Below, in pieces: positions 10,962 to 21,575 of a DNA stretch of 64,000 nt. The notes under the pieces are model-generated. The model was not told the origin of the DNA and made no database searches. It saw only the letters and a program-made list of their open reading frames with translations. Position 1 is the stretch's first letter. Each line of letters starts with the position of its first letter. The stretch is from Zantedeschia hybrid cultivar. Lineage: Eukaryota; Streptophyta; Magnoliopsida; Alismatales; Araceae. The stretch covers positions 34,990,001 to 35,054,000 of the forward strand of contig JARZZO010000016.1 of the NCBI GenBank assembly GCA_030544215.1. The letters run 5' to 3'. Position numbers and translations under genes: made by a program.

Positions 10962-11939
10962 TCTGATCTACTTCTTCCTCCCTCTTATAATGTACTCGCC
11001 ATAAGGCAATTTCTTATTTCAAATGTGCATTTAATATTGTATCAATTATTGATCGAGGAAGAGCGAGGATAATCCACAACAGCAACTAGAAAGACTCTAG
11101 GAGATGTGATCACCTATTTGTATATGTGTTTGCTGATGTTAATAATATAAGTGTTGCATTAATTAATTGGTAATAAACTATGTTGCTCCAATTTGATCAT
11201 TGTGTTGTCTATGACCACCTTTAAAGACATGTATGTCTAATGCATGTAATTTTTACTTTGATTAGGAGTCAAAAGTATTTTACTAGGTATATTAAATATT
11301 CCAGATATAGGTTATATATCTATTTACTATCATCTAGGATGGGACCAACTTAAAATTTGAATAATATCCCTCATAAGTCAAAATTTTAAGCAGTAATGTG
11401 AGATCATTGAGAATGCACTATGTGGCCCTCCATCGTCATAATTTTAGGATTGTAATCAGATCAGGCAAGTTTGTTGTGCTATTCACAAGACTTGTCAATT
11501 TTAAAGATAAACTAAAACTATGGCATGTCGATGTCTTAAACGATATACATAAATGATATAGTCTTACTATGCTATCCACAAATGGTACATCTATATCTAT
11601 GCTCGTTAAGTAGTGATGGTACATCTTAAACTTGACCTTAATAGTTTGTTGTGCTATTCACAAGGTCATTAAAGTCTGGGGGCCGAACTATGATCAAATA
11701 TTGGAAGAAATTGCAGGTGTCAAGAGTTGACTACTCTCTAATCTTAATATGACTTGTTATATTACCACAAGATCACATTATGAGTTAGTAAGATTAGAGG
11801 CCGTCATAGTCTCCAATTCTCTATATCTGAGGGTTATATTGTCCATTAAAGATTAGTAGGAGTTAATCATGATTAAAGACCTAACCTTGATTTAATTATT
11901 AAAGAATATCTGCTTATTGATTTACATTTCTTTTATAGG
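9776..11939 (+). other. long untranslated leader of the copia element
   Basis: More than 2 kb separate the primer site from gag, far longer than usual for copia. A GC-rich patch (9980-10330, repeated GGCCAGGC/GCCAGCC words) looks unlike its surroundings and may be a separate insertion. The phrase TTTGTTGTGCTATTCACAAG occurs twice (11470 and 11645). No protein is supported. Confidence 0.5.
10918..10960. repeat. TA microsatellite
   Basis: About 21 TA units preceded by ATACATATATATG, within the copia leader. Confidence 0.95.
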
Positions 11940-12290
11940 TAATTAATCTCATTGAACAACCCTCTCCGTGGCATACTGATGCTAATAAGTTGATAGGCAT
12001 GAAGTACCTAGATTGGCTGAGGAACCTGAAGATTGTCCTCAAGTTTAAGCATATTGCCTATGTCCTTGAGGATAAGGCACCGGCTGAACCACCCTTTAAT
12101 GCACCTGAAAGGGAAATGATTGCGTATGAGAAGTGGAAGGAGCATTCCACTCTAGCCCAATGCTATGCTTGCCTTAATGAACAATGCATTGCAGAGGCAA
12201 CACAAGAAGATGGATGTCAAATCCATCATGCTCCCTTTGAAGGAGCTATTGAAGCATAGAGTAGGACTGAGTGTTATGAGATATCTCAGA
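11940..12290 (+). pseudogene. copia gag, N-terminal part
   Basis: From about 11975 the frame reads NKLIGMKYLDWLRNLKIVLK, then a YVLEDKAPAEPP stretch and YEKWKEHSTLAQCYACLN. This is the UBN2/copia gag pattern (Y-DWLRNLKIVL, YVLD, W---D/A, C--- of the capsid). It ends at a stop near 12257, after which only broken fragments follow. It cannot form a capsid protein. Confidence 0.85.
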
Positions 12291-12320
12291 ACATATTTAA
12301 GACTCGCATAGCAGAGGGAT

Positions 12321-12454
12321 CTTTAGTGTAGATTTATGTGCTGAAGATGATAGAGTGGATTGAGAGGCTTATTGTGCTTAGGTTTGTCTTTAGTGTAGAT
12401 TTATGTGCTGAAGATGATAGAGTGGATTGAGAGGCTTATTGTGCTTAGGTTTGT
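12321..12454 (+). repeat. 67-bp perfect tandem duplication inside gag
   Basis: The unit starting CTTTAGTGTAGATTTATGTG occurs at 12321-12387 and 12388-12454 with no difference seen. The unit length is not a multiple of three and contains stops, so it arose after gag had lost function or helped to destroy it. Confidence 0.93.
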
Positions 12455-13239
12455 CCTAGACAAAGACTTAAGTATTGACTTTTTCCTTCAGTCACTGCCC
12501 AATTCATTCTCCTATAGTTTGGTTGAGATGCTCAATCTGCTCAAGATTGCTGAGGTCAACCTTTAAAAGTAAAAGCCTACAATTCTCATGATTGGCAGGA
12601 ACAATAGGAGTATAAGAGCAATCAAGGCCTTTAAGAAAGGCAAAGCAAAAAAACAAAGCAAAAAGAAGCCAGAAGTGAGTAGAGATAGGCATGTCACTAG
12701 AAAGGACACTAGAAGAGTAATTGTAAATAGTACCTTGAAGAGAAAGCTGAGAGAAGGCTAAGAAGAAACTTGTTGAAGCTTCAAGTATTCTTATGATAGA
12801 CTTTCATTTGTCTATTAGATATTCTACATTATGGGCAGTAGGTACTGGATGAACTTCTCATAGCTACAATGATGTGCAGGGGCTAACAAATGGAAGAAAG
12901 TTGAGCAAGGGAGAGGTAGACTTGAGGCTTGAAAATGATACAAAGGTTATGGATCTTCTATTGGGACAGTGGACCTCAAGCTGCCCTATGGAGATAGGAT
13001 CAGTCTACTTGATTGTTGTTATGTTCCTAGGATCATGTAAAATGTTATTTCTATTTTTAGTTTAGACAAATTAAGATACAAATTAACCATTGAGAACAAT
13101 AGTTTGTTCTGTTTATTTTAGAAATAAACTTATTGTTGTAGCAAATTTGGTTAATGGATTGTACCTACTTGATGTTTCTTATGATGTTCTCTACCTTAAT
13201 GATTCTCCTAAGAGAAGAAAGAATGGTGTGAATCCGACC

Positions 13240-13540
13240 TACCTGTAGCATTGTAGCTTGGGAGATTGGTGAGAACAAGATTCAGAAGTTGCGTAAGAAT
13301 GGATATTTGGATCTACTTGATTATGAATCATTTGCAACTTGTGAATTTTGTTTAATAGGTAAATTGTCTAAAACTTCACTTACAGAACATAGAGAAAGGA
13401 CGAAAGGTATTTTAGAACTAATACATTCTAATGTATGTGGCCCTATGTCAATGCAATCCAAAAGTGGCTTCTCTTATTTCATCACTTTAGCAAGTTTACT
13501 TCCAGATTTGCCTTTACTATGAACAGAGCGGTAGTGAGGT
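13240..13540 (+). pseudogene. copia GAG-pre-integrase and start of integrase, truncated
   Basis: The frame at 13289-13522 carries CEFCLIGKLSKTSLTEHRER followed by ELIHSNVCGPMSMQSKSGFS and YFITLAS. This is the end of the pre-integrase zinc domain and the first catalytic-core strand (HSNVCGPM in place of H-DVCGPM; the catalytic Asp is Asn). The core breaks off at about 13500; the rest of integrase and the whole reverse transcriptase are absent. Confidence 0.88.
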
Positions 13541-13910
13541 AGAAGAGTTTTAAGTAGGAAACGATTGTAGATTCGACAACAAAAGTCAAGTACATTGTTG
13601 CAGCCGAAATCGCCAAAGAAACAATCTTGATGAAGAAGTTCATCACCATCTCTGACCTAGTCCTCTTCCTACGTGACAACACTGGGGCTATAAGAAACGT
13701 GGTCTCATCTGAAGTTGAAGCACACTTTAAGTCACTTTTATCTGATTAAGGAGATAATTACCAGAAGAGATGTCCTGGTGGAATGAGTTCCTTTAGTTGA
13801 GAATATAGAAGATTCATTGATAAAGCTTCTAACTCAAATTGTGTTTAAGTGTCACCTAGGTTTTATAGGAATACAACATAAGGGTGATTGATTGTAGCCC
13901 AAGTGGGAGA
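13541..13910 (+). pseudogene. copia RNase H tail and polypurine tract
   Basis: Directly after the integrase stub the frame reads VDSTTKVKYIVAAEIAKETI, then LFLRDNTGAIRNV and EVEAHFKSLLSD. These match the copia RNase H end (DSTTEAEYIAA, CDN-GAI, H-E--FH-I). The conserved motif CCCAAGTGGGAGA at 13898-13910 is the polypurine tract before the 3' LTR. Junction with the integrase stub at about 13500-13550 marks a deletion of roughly 2-3 kb of pol. Confidence 0.85.
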
Positions 13911-15442
13911 TTCTTAGTTATGTATGTCCATCAAGCTAATCATATAATGCTTGTACAGTATTATTCTTGATAATAAAGGTGTCATATTAATTATGTGTAA
14001 ATCGAATTATAACATTTTATAGTAAAGTCTGCAAGATTAATATTCCTTACATATATTCTTAAATCTTTTTAGTCGGAGGATATTTGAGAAAGACATCAAA
14101 TATCTGATGAAAGTAGTACATGTTACTCCTACTCATAAGATGAATGTGACTAGTCTCATAGTCACTTGTGTAAAGACATTAAGGCAAACTTATAGGTACT
14201 AATTGGAGAATGAGTTCACTTAATTGATCTAACATTGAATCACTAGATGATAATTTACTTAACTGTCAACTAGTTGATTTATCGTCATAGTAGCGTAGTT
14301 GGTCCTTTGACATGAGATACTGAAGGCACCTTGTCGATGGACTTCTAATTTTTGACTTTATCTTATAGATCTCTAACTATGGGGTCTTAATTACTTAAGT
14401 GCTTAGATCCAACAGAATATCTTCGAAGGTAATCATGTGGTCAATAAGGAATCATTTGCTCTCGATAATTAGAGAGACAATGCTCTATGGTGTGATGCTC
14501 AAGAGTGATTGGCCAAGGCATGACGGAATATCAGAAAATGTGTTTCTTTACGATATTTTGAGGCATCTAATCAGAGTAAGTGAACTAATTAAGATTTAAT
14601 AGTTAGGCATATCCTAAGTTCACCTGAGAGCATTAGTACGAGTGAAGGATTATAGTAATGTGGTAACTAATGATGGAAAGATTCCTTGAGTGGGTTGCTG
14701 AACTTCAATGCCTTCTGGGATTATGCGTGTTGCTTGGCACCCAACTTGATTAGAAGCTCGGTCGATTATCATAAGATGATAAATTGATTAAGTGTTTATT
14801 TAATATGAGATATTAAATAAATCACTTTAAGTCAGTAAAGGGTTACTGGGCTGAAAACTAAACTAGTACTTGGGCCTAGAGGGTTACACACACAAAAGTT
14901 CTAGGTCGATAGAGATTATGCGAGATTTATATTAATTCAGGAACTTTTATAAAAAGTCGTCAAAAATTAATATAAATAAATACTGCAGAGAGACCCTATG
15001 CCAAGCACTAAGGTTTTTCAGACCTAGCTGTCCTGCTTTTCTCTCTCTCTCTCTCCTCTGGTTGGCCCCCTTGTGAGAGGCGACCCTTCTCTCTCCTCTA
15101 CTCACTTCAATTTATGCCTGTTGGAGCCTCTACCCACATGCCGGGAGCACCGCCTATAAGAAGAAGAATTTGATGATCGTGCCGAACCTATAGAGGAATT
15201 AAGGATGAACATCAACTAGAGAATTGTGTGGATATTCCTGGAGGCCGGTAGCTACGCGGCTAGTAGCATCGCTCCTCCAGTACCGAACGAATGCAGATAT
15301 GATTCCCAGCAAGGTGAGTTTAGATCTCTGAATCAATTTATTATTTGTAAAAATTGACTGGGATAACCACGGGGATGATTTTAAATTATACTATGTATTC
15401 ATAATTTTATTTTGTGATTGATCTCCCTATGCGATCCTTACA
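13911..15442 (+). repeat. 3' LTR of the copia element
   Basis: Direct-repeat partner of the 5' LTR. The last 80 bases differ from the 5' LTR at about one base in nine, so the insertion is old. It ends GCGATCCTTACA before the flank CCCCT. Confidence 0.85.
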
Positions 15443-15770
15443 CCCCTAACTTGGATTGGGGTGAAGGGTAAATAGATTATGGAACATGATGAGTGAGATG
15501 GGAAGATCATAGTGGTGGGAGATCAACAGATAATAGTACAAGGCATGCCAGGCATTTGGAGCCATTTGTGCCAAGGGAGCCAAGGACTTGACAAACAAAC
15601 AAGGAGATGGGTAGCCAAAAGCTGCTTTGGAACATATCCTCATATACTGCGAATCCCCCCTGAACTGGGGTCCCAATGTTACGGGAAAGGGAGGACTTGA
15701 TAGCTCAAAAATTAGAAAAAGGGACCTGATACTTGCACATGAAGCCATCAATTTGAGCATCAGTGAGTAC
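15443..15770 (-). pseudogene. conserved core of the decayed PF04195-like protein
   Basis: Read on the minus strand from 15770: LTDAQIDGFMCKYQVPFSNF, a stop, then GGFAVYEDMFQSSFWLPISL. After a frame change come QMAPNAWHALYYYLL and SLIMFHNLFTLHPNPS. This is the signature order of the plant 'putative gypsy-type transposon' domain: an acidic start, a G-AVYE-MF---F-LP--- block, APNAW and the FR-FF-L-P block. It is split from its N-terminal part by the 17.7-kb gypsy insertion and from its C-terminal part by the copia insertion. Across the gypsy insertion the frame rejoins exactly once one AGTAC copy is removed. Confidence 0.75.
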
Positions 15771-17068
15771 TGTAGGCGCTCAAATATAGTGTGTGATTAT
15801 CATGAATATCATGTTCATATGAATAATAAAACAATTTAAAATAAAGATCATGATTGCTAGAAATCAAAAGTTTCAAAAGAAAAAGTTGATCGCTACTAAC
15901 CTTGCAATTGGGAGGATGTGGATTCTTTGTTCCTCTCTTTCGGCCGGCCGAAAAAGAAGAGCTCTTCTTTTTTATTTACTCTTGTTTTTGTGTTCTTGTT
16001 TTCTCCTTCTTTTCCTTTCTCCAAGCTTTTCCTCTTCTCTGTGAACCTTGTAAGACAAACAAGCCAAACAAAGAAAAAGAAAATTTATGTAAGAACTAAA
16101 GTAGTGTAGTATCTATTCTAACTAATAATTTTAACATGCAACTAACAAGAAAGACTCACTTGTTTTGTTGTTCTTTAAACCCCTATTGCATGCATGGGTT
16201 TGGAAAAAGATGATGTGAGTGTGTGTATATGATGTGATGTAATGCAATGCAAACTGTATGAAAACAGTACACTAACACTATAGAAATCAATAAAATCAAT
16301 GAAGAAATTGGAGGGAAGGATGGTTGGTTGGCTCCTCCATAGCCTTAGTCTTCAAAAGCTTCAAAGGATGAAGAAGATGAAGAGGCAGAAGCCTTGGGAT
16401 GTTGTCCACATTTTCCTCTTTGATAGCCTTCAAACACCTTGCCTTGAGTTTCAAATTCTCAAATTGCCAACCTTTTTCAAAGGTCCAAGGGGTATTGTAT
16501 TTATAAGAAGTGATTCTTGGGTGTTTTGGCCTTCAAAGGGGTTTTCCTCGCAATCGGACTTGCCTTGGATGAGAATTGAAGGAGTTGGAAACTCTTCCAA
16601 CCTCTGGAACCGGATTATCTTAGTCAAATCATGTTTATCAGGAAACTTATAAATCGCGTCACCCAACATGGACGTCTTTCAACCAATTAATGCGGTCAAA
16701 ATAGAAACAAAATTCGGAAAGAAAACCGAAATAGATTAGGAAACATAAATCGCGTCTCTCCGCAGAGACATCGTTTAGTTAATTAGGAAATTAAATAAAA
16801 TCGAATTGGAAATTGAAATGGATTAAGAAACCTAAATGGCGTCTCCCTTGAGCGACGTTATTTAGTTAATCCTATCATGATTAGAAAATCTGAGTTCAGA
16901 TTAATTTCTGCTAATAACTAATTGGCATCTCCCTGGGGTGACACTATTCAACAAATTCTGAGAAAAATCAATAAAAATTAATTAATGATTACAAATCAGA
17001 CCATTTTAGGACATTATTATTATGAAATGAAATTTACTCAAGATGAGGTCAAAATTAGCATGTCTACA
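15771..17068 (-). repeat. 3' LTR of the 17.7-kb gypsy element
   Basis: In element orientation it starts TGTAGACATGCTAATTTTGA and ends GAGCGCCTACA. It aligns with 32204-33484 and with the plus-strand LTRs at 50372 and 52630. It contains four hairpin units of the GCGTC type. Confidence 0.95.
16645..16955. repeat. GCGTC hairpin array in the 3' LTR
   Basis: Four imperfect inverted repeats, about 90 bp apart, start near 16647, 16746, 16832 and 16918. A clear one has arms AAATCGCGTCTCT and AGAGACATCGTTT with a 4-base loop. The spacers are AT-rich and repeat the phrase TTAGTTAATTAGGAAA. Confidence 0.85.
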
Positions 17069-19341
17069 GTTGCCCACCTTGGCATTGACTTTGTAAGGGA
17101 GTGTAGTAAAAGGGAATGGACTGAAAAGGCGATGCCAATGTATGATGAGACACGCTTTTAACATTACATGATGAGAATCTTTCTCAGAATGATCAATAAA
17201 ATAACTCAAAGAGATCAAAGGAATTAATCATGTTTGGATGAGGTAGATAAAAGAAAACAAATAAGAATGATCAACTTCCACGTGGGGAAGTACCCTAGAT
17301 CACAAACCTTGCAGGTTTCATCATGGAGAGCGATTACCAGCCAATATAGACGTGCTACAACCATGATGGATCTTAAAAGGAAACAAAAAATATTTGAGAT
17401 AAAGATCCACACACGAAGGAATTTCGAAGATATCTTCAAGAAGACATCAAAGATAATTGAGAGATCAATTTAGAATGGACTATTTCATATCACGTTGAGA
17501 TTTATTTGATCAATGATATGAAATTTAATCAATAATTAATTCTTATCACAGTGATTTCAAAATCCTATATGATGCATGTTAGGCTAAAAGAAAAAATAAA
17601 AAATAAAATAAAAAATAAAATAATCAAAGATAATATTGTTAAACTGTCATTGATGAGTCAAGATATCAATCTTGCAAGCAAGTACCAAGTCGAAGCACGT
17701 TTGTCCACGCACCATTTCACAAAAGCAGAACCATTGTTCCCATCAATTGACAATCTTACGGCCTATCCGTGCAATTAAGAATCCTATGGAATTATCACTG
17801 TTTTGTTAGAGGGGAATTCAAATTCCAATTTCATCAAAACTACAAGGTTCTTGATATACTCTAATAAATATTTACCATATAGTAATGCTAATGCCAATCA
17901 ATTACACAAAGGAATACAATGATAGAGATAACCGTCTTTTTAGTCACAGTTTGGGATTCAATGAAACTCCCACAGTGGGACCTTATTGAAATTCCGCTTC
18001 ATTATCTTTTCTTGATATTTCCTTTTATCCTTTTGGGTCCTGATGACGGACTTTTCATCATTTCCTACGTGTACATGAAACTTTGATATGAATGAAACCC
18101 TTTGTACTTCAGTTATCTCTTTTGATTCTGAATCTCCTCGCATACTTGTGTCCTGTACATAACTTGAATAAACAAGTTAGGTGTCTATTCTAACTTAATC
18201 TCTTGCTCGATTAAGTAACCGACTACTTGATCCTATCTTTGATAGAAAGGTCATAGGGCAAAGTCTTTATTTAATGAAGGCAAATAAAGATGATTATATA
18301 CAATAATTGAAAATGTAACATACAAGCATGCAAATGCTCATTAAAAATTAAAACGTGCAACACTCGTGATCTGACAAACAGATGCTAATTGAAATTCTAA
18401 CATATTCAAAAAATTTTGTATTTTGACATATCTTTTTTTTTGTGAAATATCCATTTTTTTGGTTTTTCAATATATCCAATTTTTTGTAGTTTTGAAATGT
18501 TCATTTTTTTTTGTAGTTTTGAAATATTCAATTTTTTTAATAGTTTTGAAATATTTAATTTTTTTTGTGGTTTTGAAATATCCAATTTTTTTTGTGATTT
18601 TGAAATATTCTATTTTTTGTGGTTTTCACATATCCATTTAACCTACAGACCAGCATGGTACAAGGATCAAAAGAGCCTACTTATTTGCTATCTTAATTCC
18701 CTAATTATTCTTTAATATCCTAATCCAAGTTCATTGTGCTTTTATTGTGCTTCTGTCCCTGATCTCATTTGATGATCTGACCCTCGGTTAACTTAGACCA
18801 TTCTTTAAGCTTAGAGCACGCCCCTTAGGGAGAAGGGAAGAAATGGACTAGAAAGCTTGTGAGAGGGTTCCGGAGATCCATGAAGATGTCTATCCTTTAC
18901 CTTATTGTCCATTGGAGTTCGGTCATTTCCACTTTGTAATGTATTTTTGACCTTGCGCTCCTTTTTATTTGGATATTTGGCCTTTTGATTTGACATTTGT
19001 GGCCTTTTGTTCTTGATTTGACTTTTGCCTTTTGCTTTTGGTTTATGGGGCAGATCTTTTATTTTTCTCTTTTTTTTTTAATTTTTATACGGCCTCCTAC
19101 TAAGACGGTGGGTATTTTCAGTAGTCTATCTTGAGCCTCATTCCCACATCGCGAGCATAAAAGGGAAATGATAAAGCAAGAATGGGTTGTCCTTTACACT
19201 CTTAGTCAAGCTGTCAGTTTTTCTTGGACTTCTCATCTCTTGTTACTTAAGGACAAAGCGTGTTTGTGTGTATGTAATGCACATGAATTAGACTATCAAA
19301 GACTAATGAGGGAATTTAGGACTTCAAATTTTCTAACTCCA
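17069..19341 (-). other. 3' untranslated region of the gypsy element, with polypurine tract
   Basis: Next to the LTR the minus strand reads CCAAGGTGGGCAAC, the purine tract expected before a Tat-type 3' LTR. The rest of this 2.3-kb stretch has no supported gene. The same non-coding stretch occurs in the second gypsy element (44.1-45.1 kb), so it belongs to the element. Confidence 0.7.
18410..18645. repeat. T-rich minisatellite
   Basis: About eight imperfect units of 25-30 bp built on TTTTGAAATATCCAATTTTT, within the 3' untranslated region of the gypsy element. A degenerate version is present at 44325-44470 in the second element. Confidence 0.85.
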
Positions 19342-20530
19342 CTAGTCTTTGTACCATGTTAGTCGACATAACTTAATCTGAGGGTAGTATTTCTTTAAGT
19401 ATAAACCATTCCAGGGATGAGTTAACTCTTGGCCCTTTGTATTAACTAACTTGTAGGCGTTACTAGGAAAAGCATCTTTTATAACATAGGGTCCTTCCCA
19501 ATTGGGTTGGAGTTTAGAACGTGGACCGCCAGGTTTTATGAAAATTCTTTTGACTACTATTTTACCAACTTTGAATTTCCGTTCAATGACCTTCTTTTGA
19601 TAAAAACGTGCTAACCTATTTTGATAAACTCGTGAGTGATTAGATGTTGACCATCTTTTTTCGTCTAAAAGTTCCAACTGAGCGAGGAGTGCAGAGCATT
19701 GTTCATCAATGGAAAACTCCTTATTCAATTGTACTCTTAATGACGAGATGAGGACTTCATATGGAACTACCGCCTCCATTCCGATGGTTAAGGAATATAG
19801 GGTTTGCCCAGTGGGAGTATGGATTGAAGTTCGGTAGGCCCATAAAGCCTCAATAAGCTTTTTCGACCAGTCTGTGTATTGATTAGATTCACACGTTTTC
19901 TTTATGATTTTGATCAAAGTTTTGTTAGTTGCCTTTGCTTGGCCATGGTCTTGCGGATAATGAGGAGACGAATGATGCAATGCAATTTTATACTTGTTGT
20001 ATAGGTCCTTCAGCTCTTGTGATATGAACTGCGGTCCATTGTCGGTGACGATAGTACTTGGAATCCCAAACCTTGTGATGATATTCTTTAAGATGAACTT
20101 GCAGACTGTTGATGCTTTGACCTCCGTATAAGCTTCAGCTTTTGCCCACTTGGTGAAGTACTCCGTTGTAGTGTGGATGAAGGATTTTTGCTTGATTAAG
20201 GAGTTGGGATCACCAAGAGATCCAATGATGTCGAAAGCCCACATGGAGAAGGGCCATGGGGAGGAAACAAAATAAAGTGAAGATGCGGGGAAATGGATTT
20301 TGTCGGCATGAAGTTGACACTTAGCACACCTATGGACAAATCCTACACAATCTTCTTCCATGGTTAGCCAATAATATCTTTGTCTAAGGATTTTCTTTGA
20401 TAACATTTGTCCATTAACATGGCCACCACAAACTCCAGCGTGAGCTCCTTCCATAATCTTCCAAAACTCATCTTCATCTAAGCATCTCAAAGGAACACCA
20501 TCGAATCCACGTCTGTATAAGTCCCCTCCA
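19342..20530 (-). pseudogene. gypsy integrase
   Basis: The open frame of 382 codons begins at 20490 and coding continues upstream to about 20530 (GGDLYRRGFDGVPL). It has the zinc-binding region (H-AGVCGGH then C--C in CAKCQLH), then the DDE core: WAFDIIG (first Asp), VTDNGPQF (second Asp), and PHYPQDHGQAKATNKTL. The third catalytic residue should be Glu in GQAEA but is Lys here. The C-terminal part reads VYQNRLARFYQKKVIERKFK, then KPGGPRSKLQPNWEGPYVIK and LKKYYP, a typical Tat integrase end. It is nearly intact in reading frame but has lost its active-site Glu. A one-base change at about 20540 separates it from the upstream polyprotein. Confidence 0.92.
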
Positions 20531-21575
20531 ACTAGGGTGTACCTCTGAGAAATCTCCTGATAGCCCTTTTCTCCTCAACAGTGGCTTCTTCAAGATAAGA
20601 CTGATCTTCACAATATTTGGCAATTTTATAGTACCATGATTTCTCTTTGTCTTTCATCTCTTCTTGCAGTTCCAATAACATGATTTTTCTTTTCTCCACG
20701 ATGTCTCCATCTATGACCTTCTTCAGCAATTTCTCCTTAATCTTAAGGAAGGAAGGGTTATCTACAGCAAGAGAGAGACGCCTATAGACAAAGATTGATT
20801 TAGAGTGTTTGCTGATTGGGAAATTCAGAGACGATGCAAGAGAAGCTAGATCGTCAGCTAAGATGTTCTGATTCCGAGGAACATGGACAAAGATAAGTTT
20901 GGTGAAGAGCTTGGCATAAGCTGAAGTGAGTTCCTGATATGGCTTGAGTTTGGGATCAAGGATATGATATTTGGTGAGCACTTGGCAAAGGATAAGCTAA
21001 CTATCACCCACAATCCGCAGTTTGGTGGCACCATGCAAATGAGCGGCCTCGAGGGCGGCAAGAAGAGTCTCATATTTAGCTATATTATTTGTAACATAGA
21101 AAGCAAGCTGAAAGGCTTGAGGAATAGTGACACCTTCAGGTGATAGGAGAACGATGTTGATACTCTTACCATGAGAGTTCAGAGCTTCGTCAAAATGCAG
21201 CATCCACATATCATCTTTGATTATGTTGATGGACATTAGTTCCTCATCCGGAAACTCGGATCATATTTGATCAAATATGGGTAGAGGGTGATGAGCAAGG
21301 TGTTCAGCTATGGCATAGCCTTTGATTGCTTTCTGCTGAATGTGGATGATGTCGAACTGAGATAGAAAGCTCTGCCAACGTGTTAATCGATCTGTAAAAA
21401 CAAATTTCTCAAGGAGGAATTTGATTGGATTCATCCTAGCGATGAGATGAACTTCATGGGTTAGAAAATAGTGTTTCAACTTCTGAACTACCTATACAAG
21501 TGCCGCACATGTTTTTTCCATCGTCGTATATCTCTATTCAGCGGGGTTGAGAAGTTTAGAGAGATAATAGGCTGC
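20531..21575 (-). pseudogene. RNase H tail, second RNase H and linker
   Basis: In order on the minus strand: LKHYFLTHEVHLIARMNPIK and RLTRWQSFLSQFDI (end of the first RNase H), AIKGYAIAEHLAHHPLP, then MWMLHFDEALNSHGKSINIV, TNNIAKYETLLAALEAAH and RIVGDS (second RNase H), FVHVPRNQNILADDLASLAS, and a charged linker with VEEKRAIRRF before integrase. In the second RNase H the first Asp is kept (HFDE), but the Glu of the TNN-AEYE box is replaced by Lys. A stop at 20998-21000 and other breaks interrupt it. The dual RNase H is the main reason for the Tat assignment. Confidence 0.88.

Larger units (their letters stand above)
8261..15442 (+). mobile_element. copia-like retrotransposon with two LTRs, most of pol deleted
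   Basis: Two diverged direct repeats of about 1.5 kb flank a 4.15-kb interior holding a methionine-tRNA-type primer site, gag, a GAG-pre-integrase stub, the tail of RNase H and a polypurine tract, in copia order. The flanks CACCT (8256-8260) and CCCCT (15443-15447) match at 4 of 5 bases and fit a decayed target duplication. It sits inside the minus-strand PF04195-like frame, whose parts lie on either side. The coding parts are on the plus strand. Confidence 0.85.

Noticed and set aside
15850..16109. Hydrophobic frames near 15.9 kb and again near 32.3 kb that look like membrane peptides
   Set aside because: The two places are the same part of the two LTRs of one element, a T-rich U3/R stretch, and are not separate genes.
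16647..16950. Rho-independent-type terminators, because of GC hairpins
   Set aside because: Plant nuclear DNA; no T tract follows and the hairpins come in arrays.
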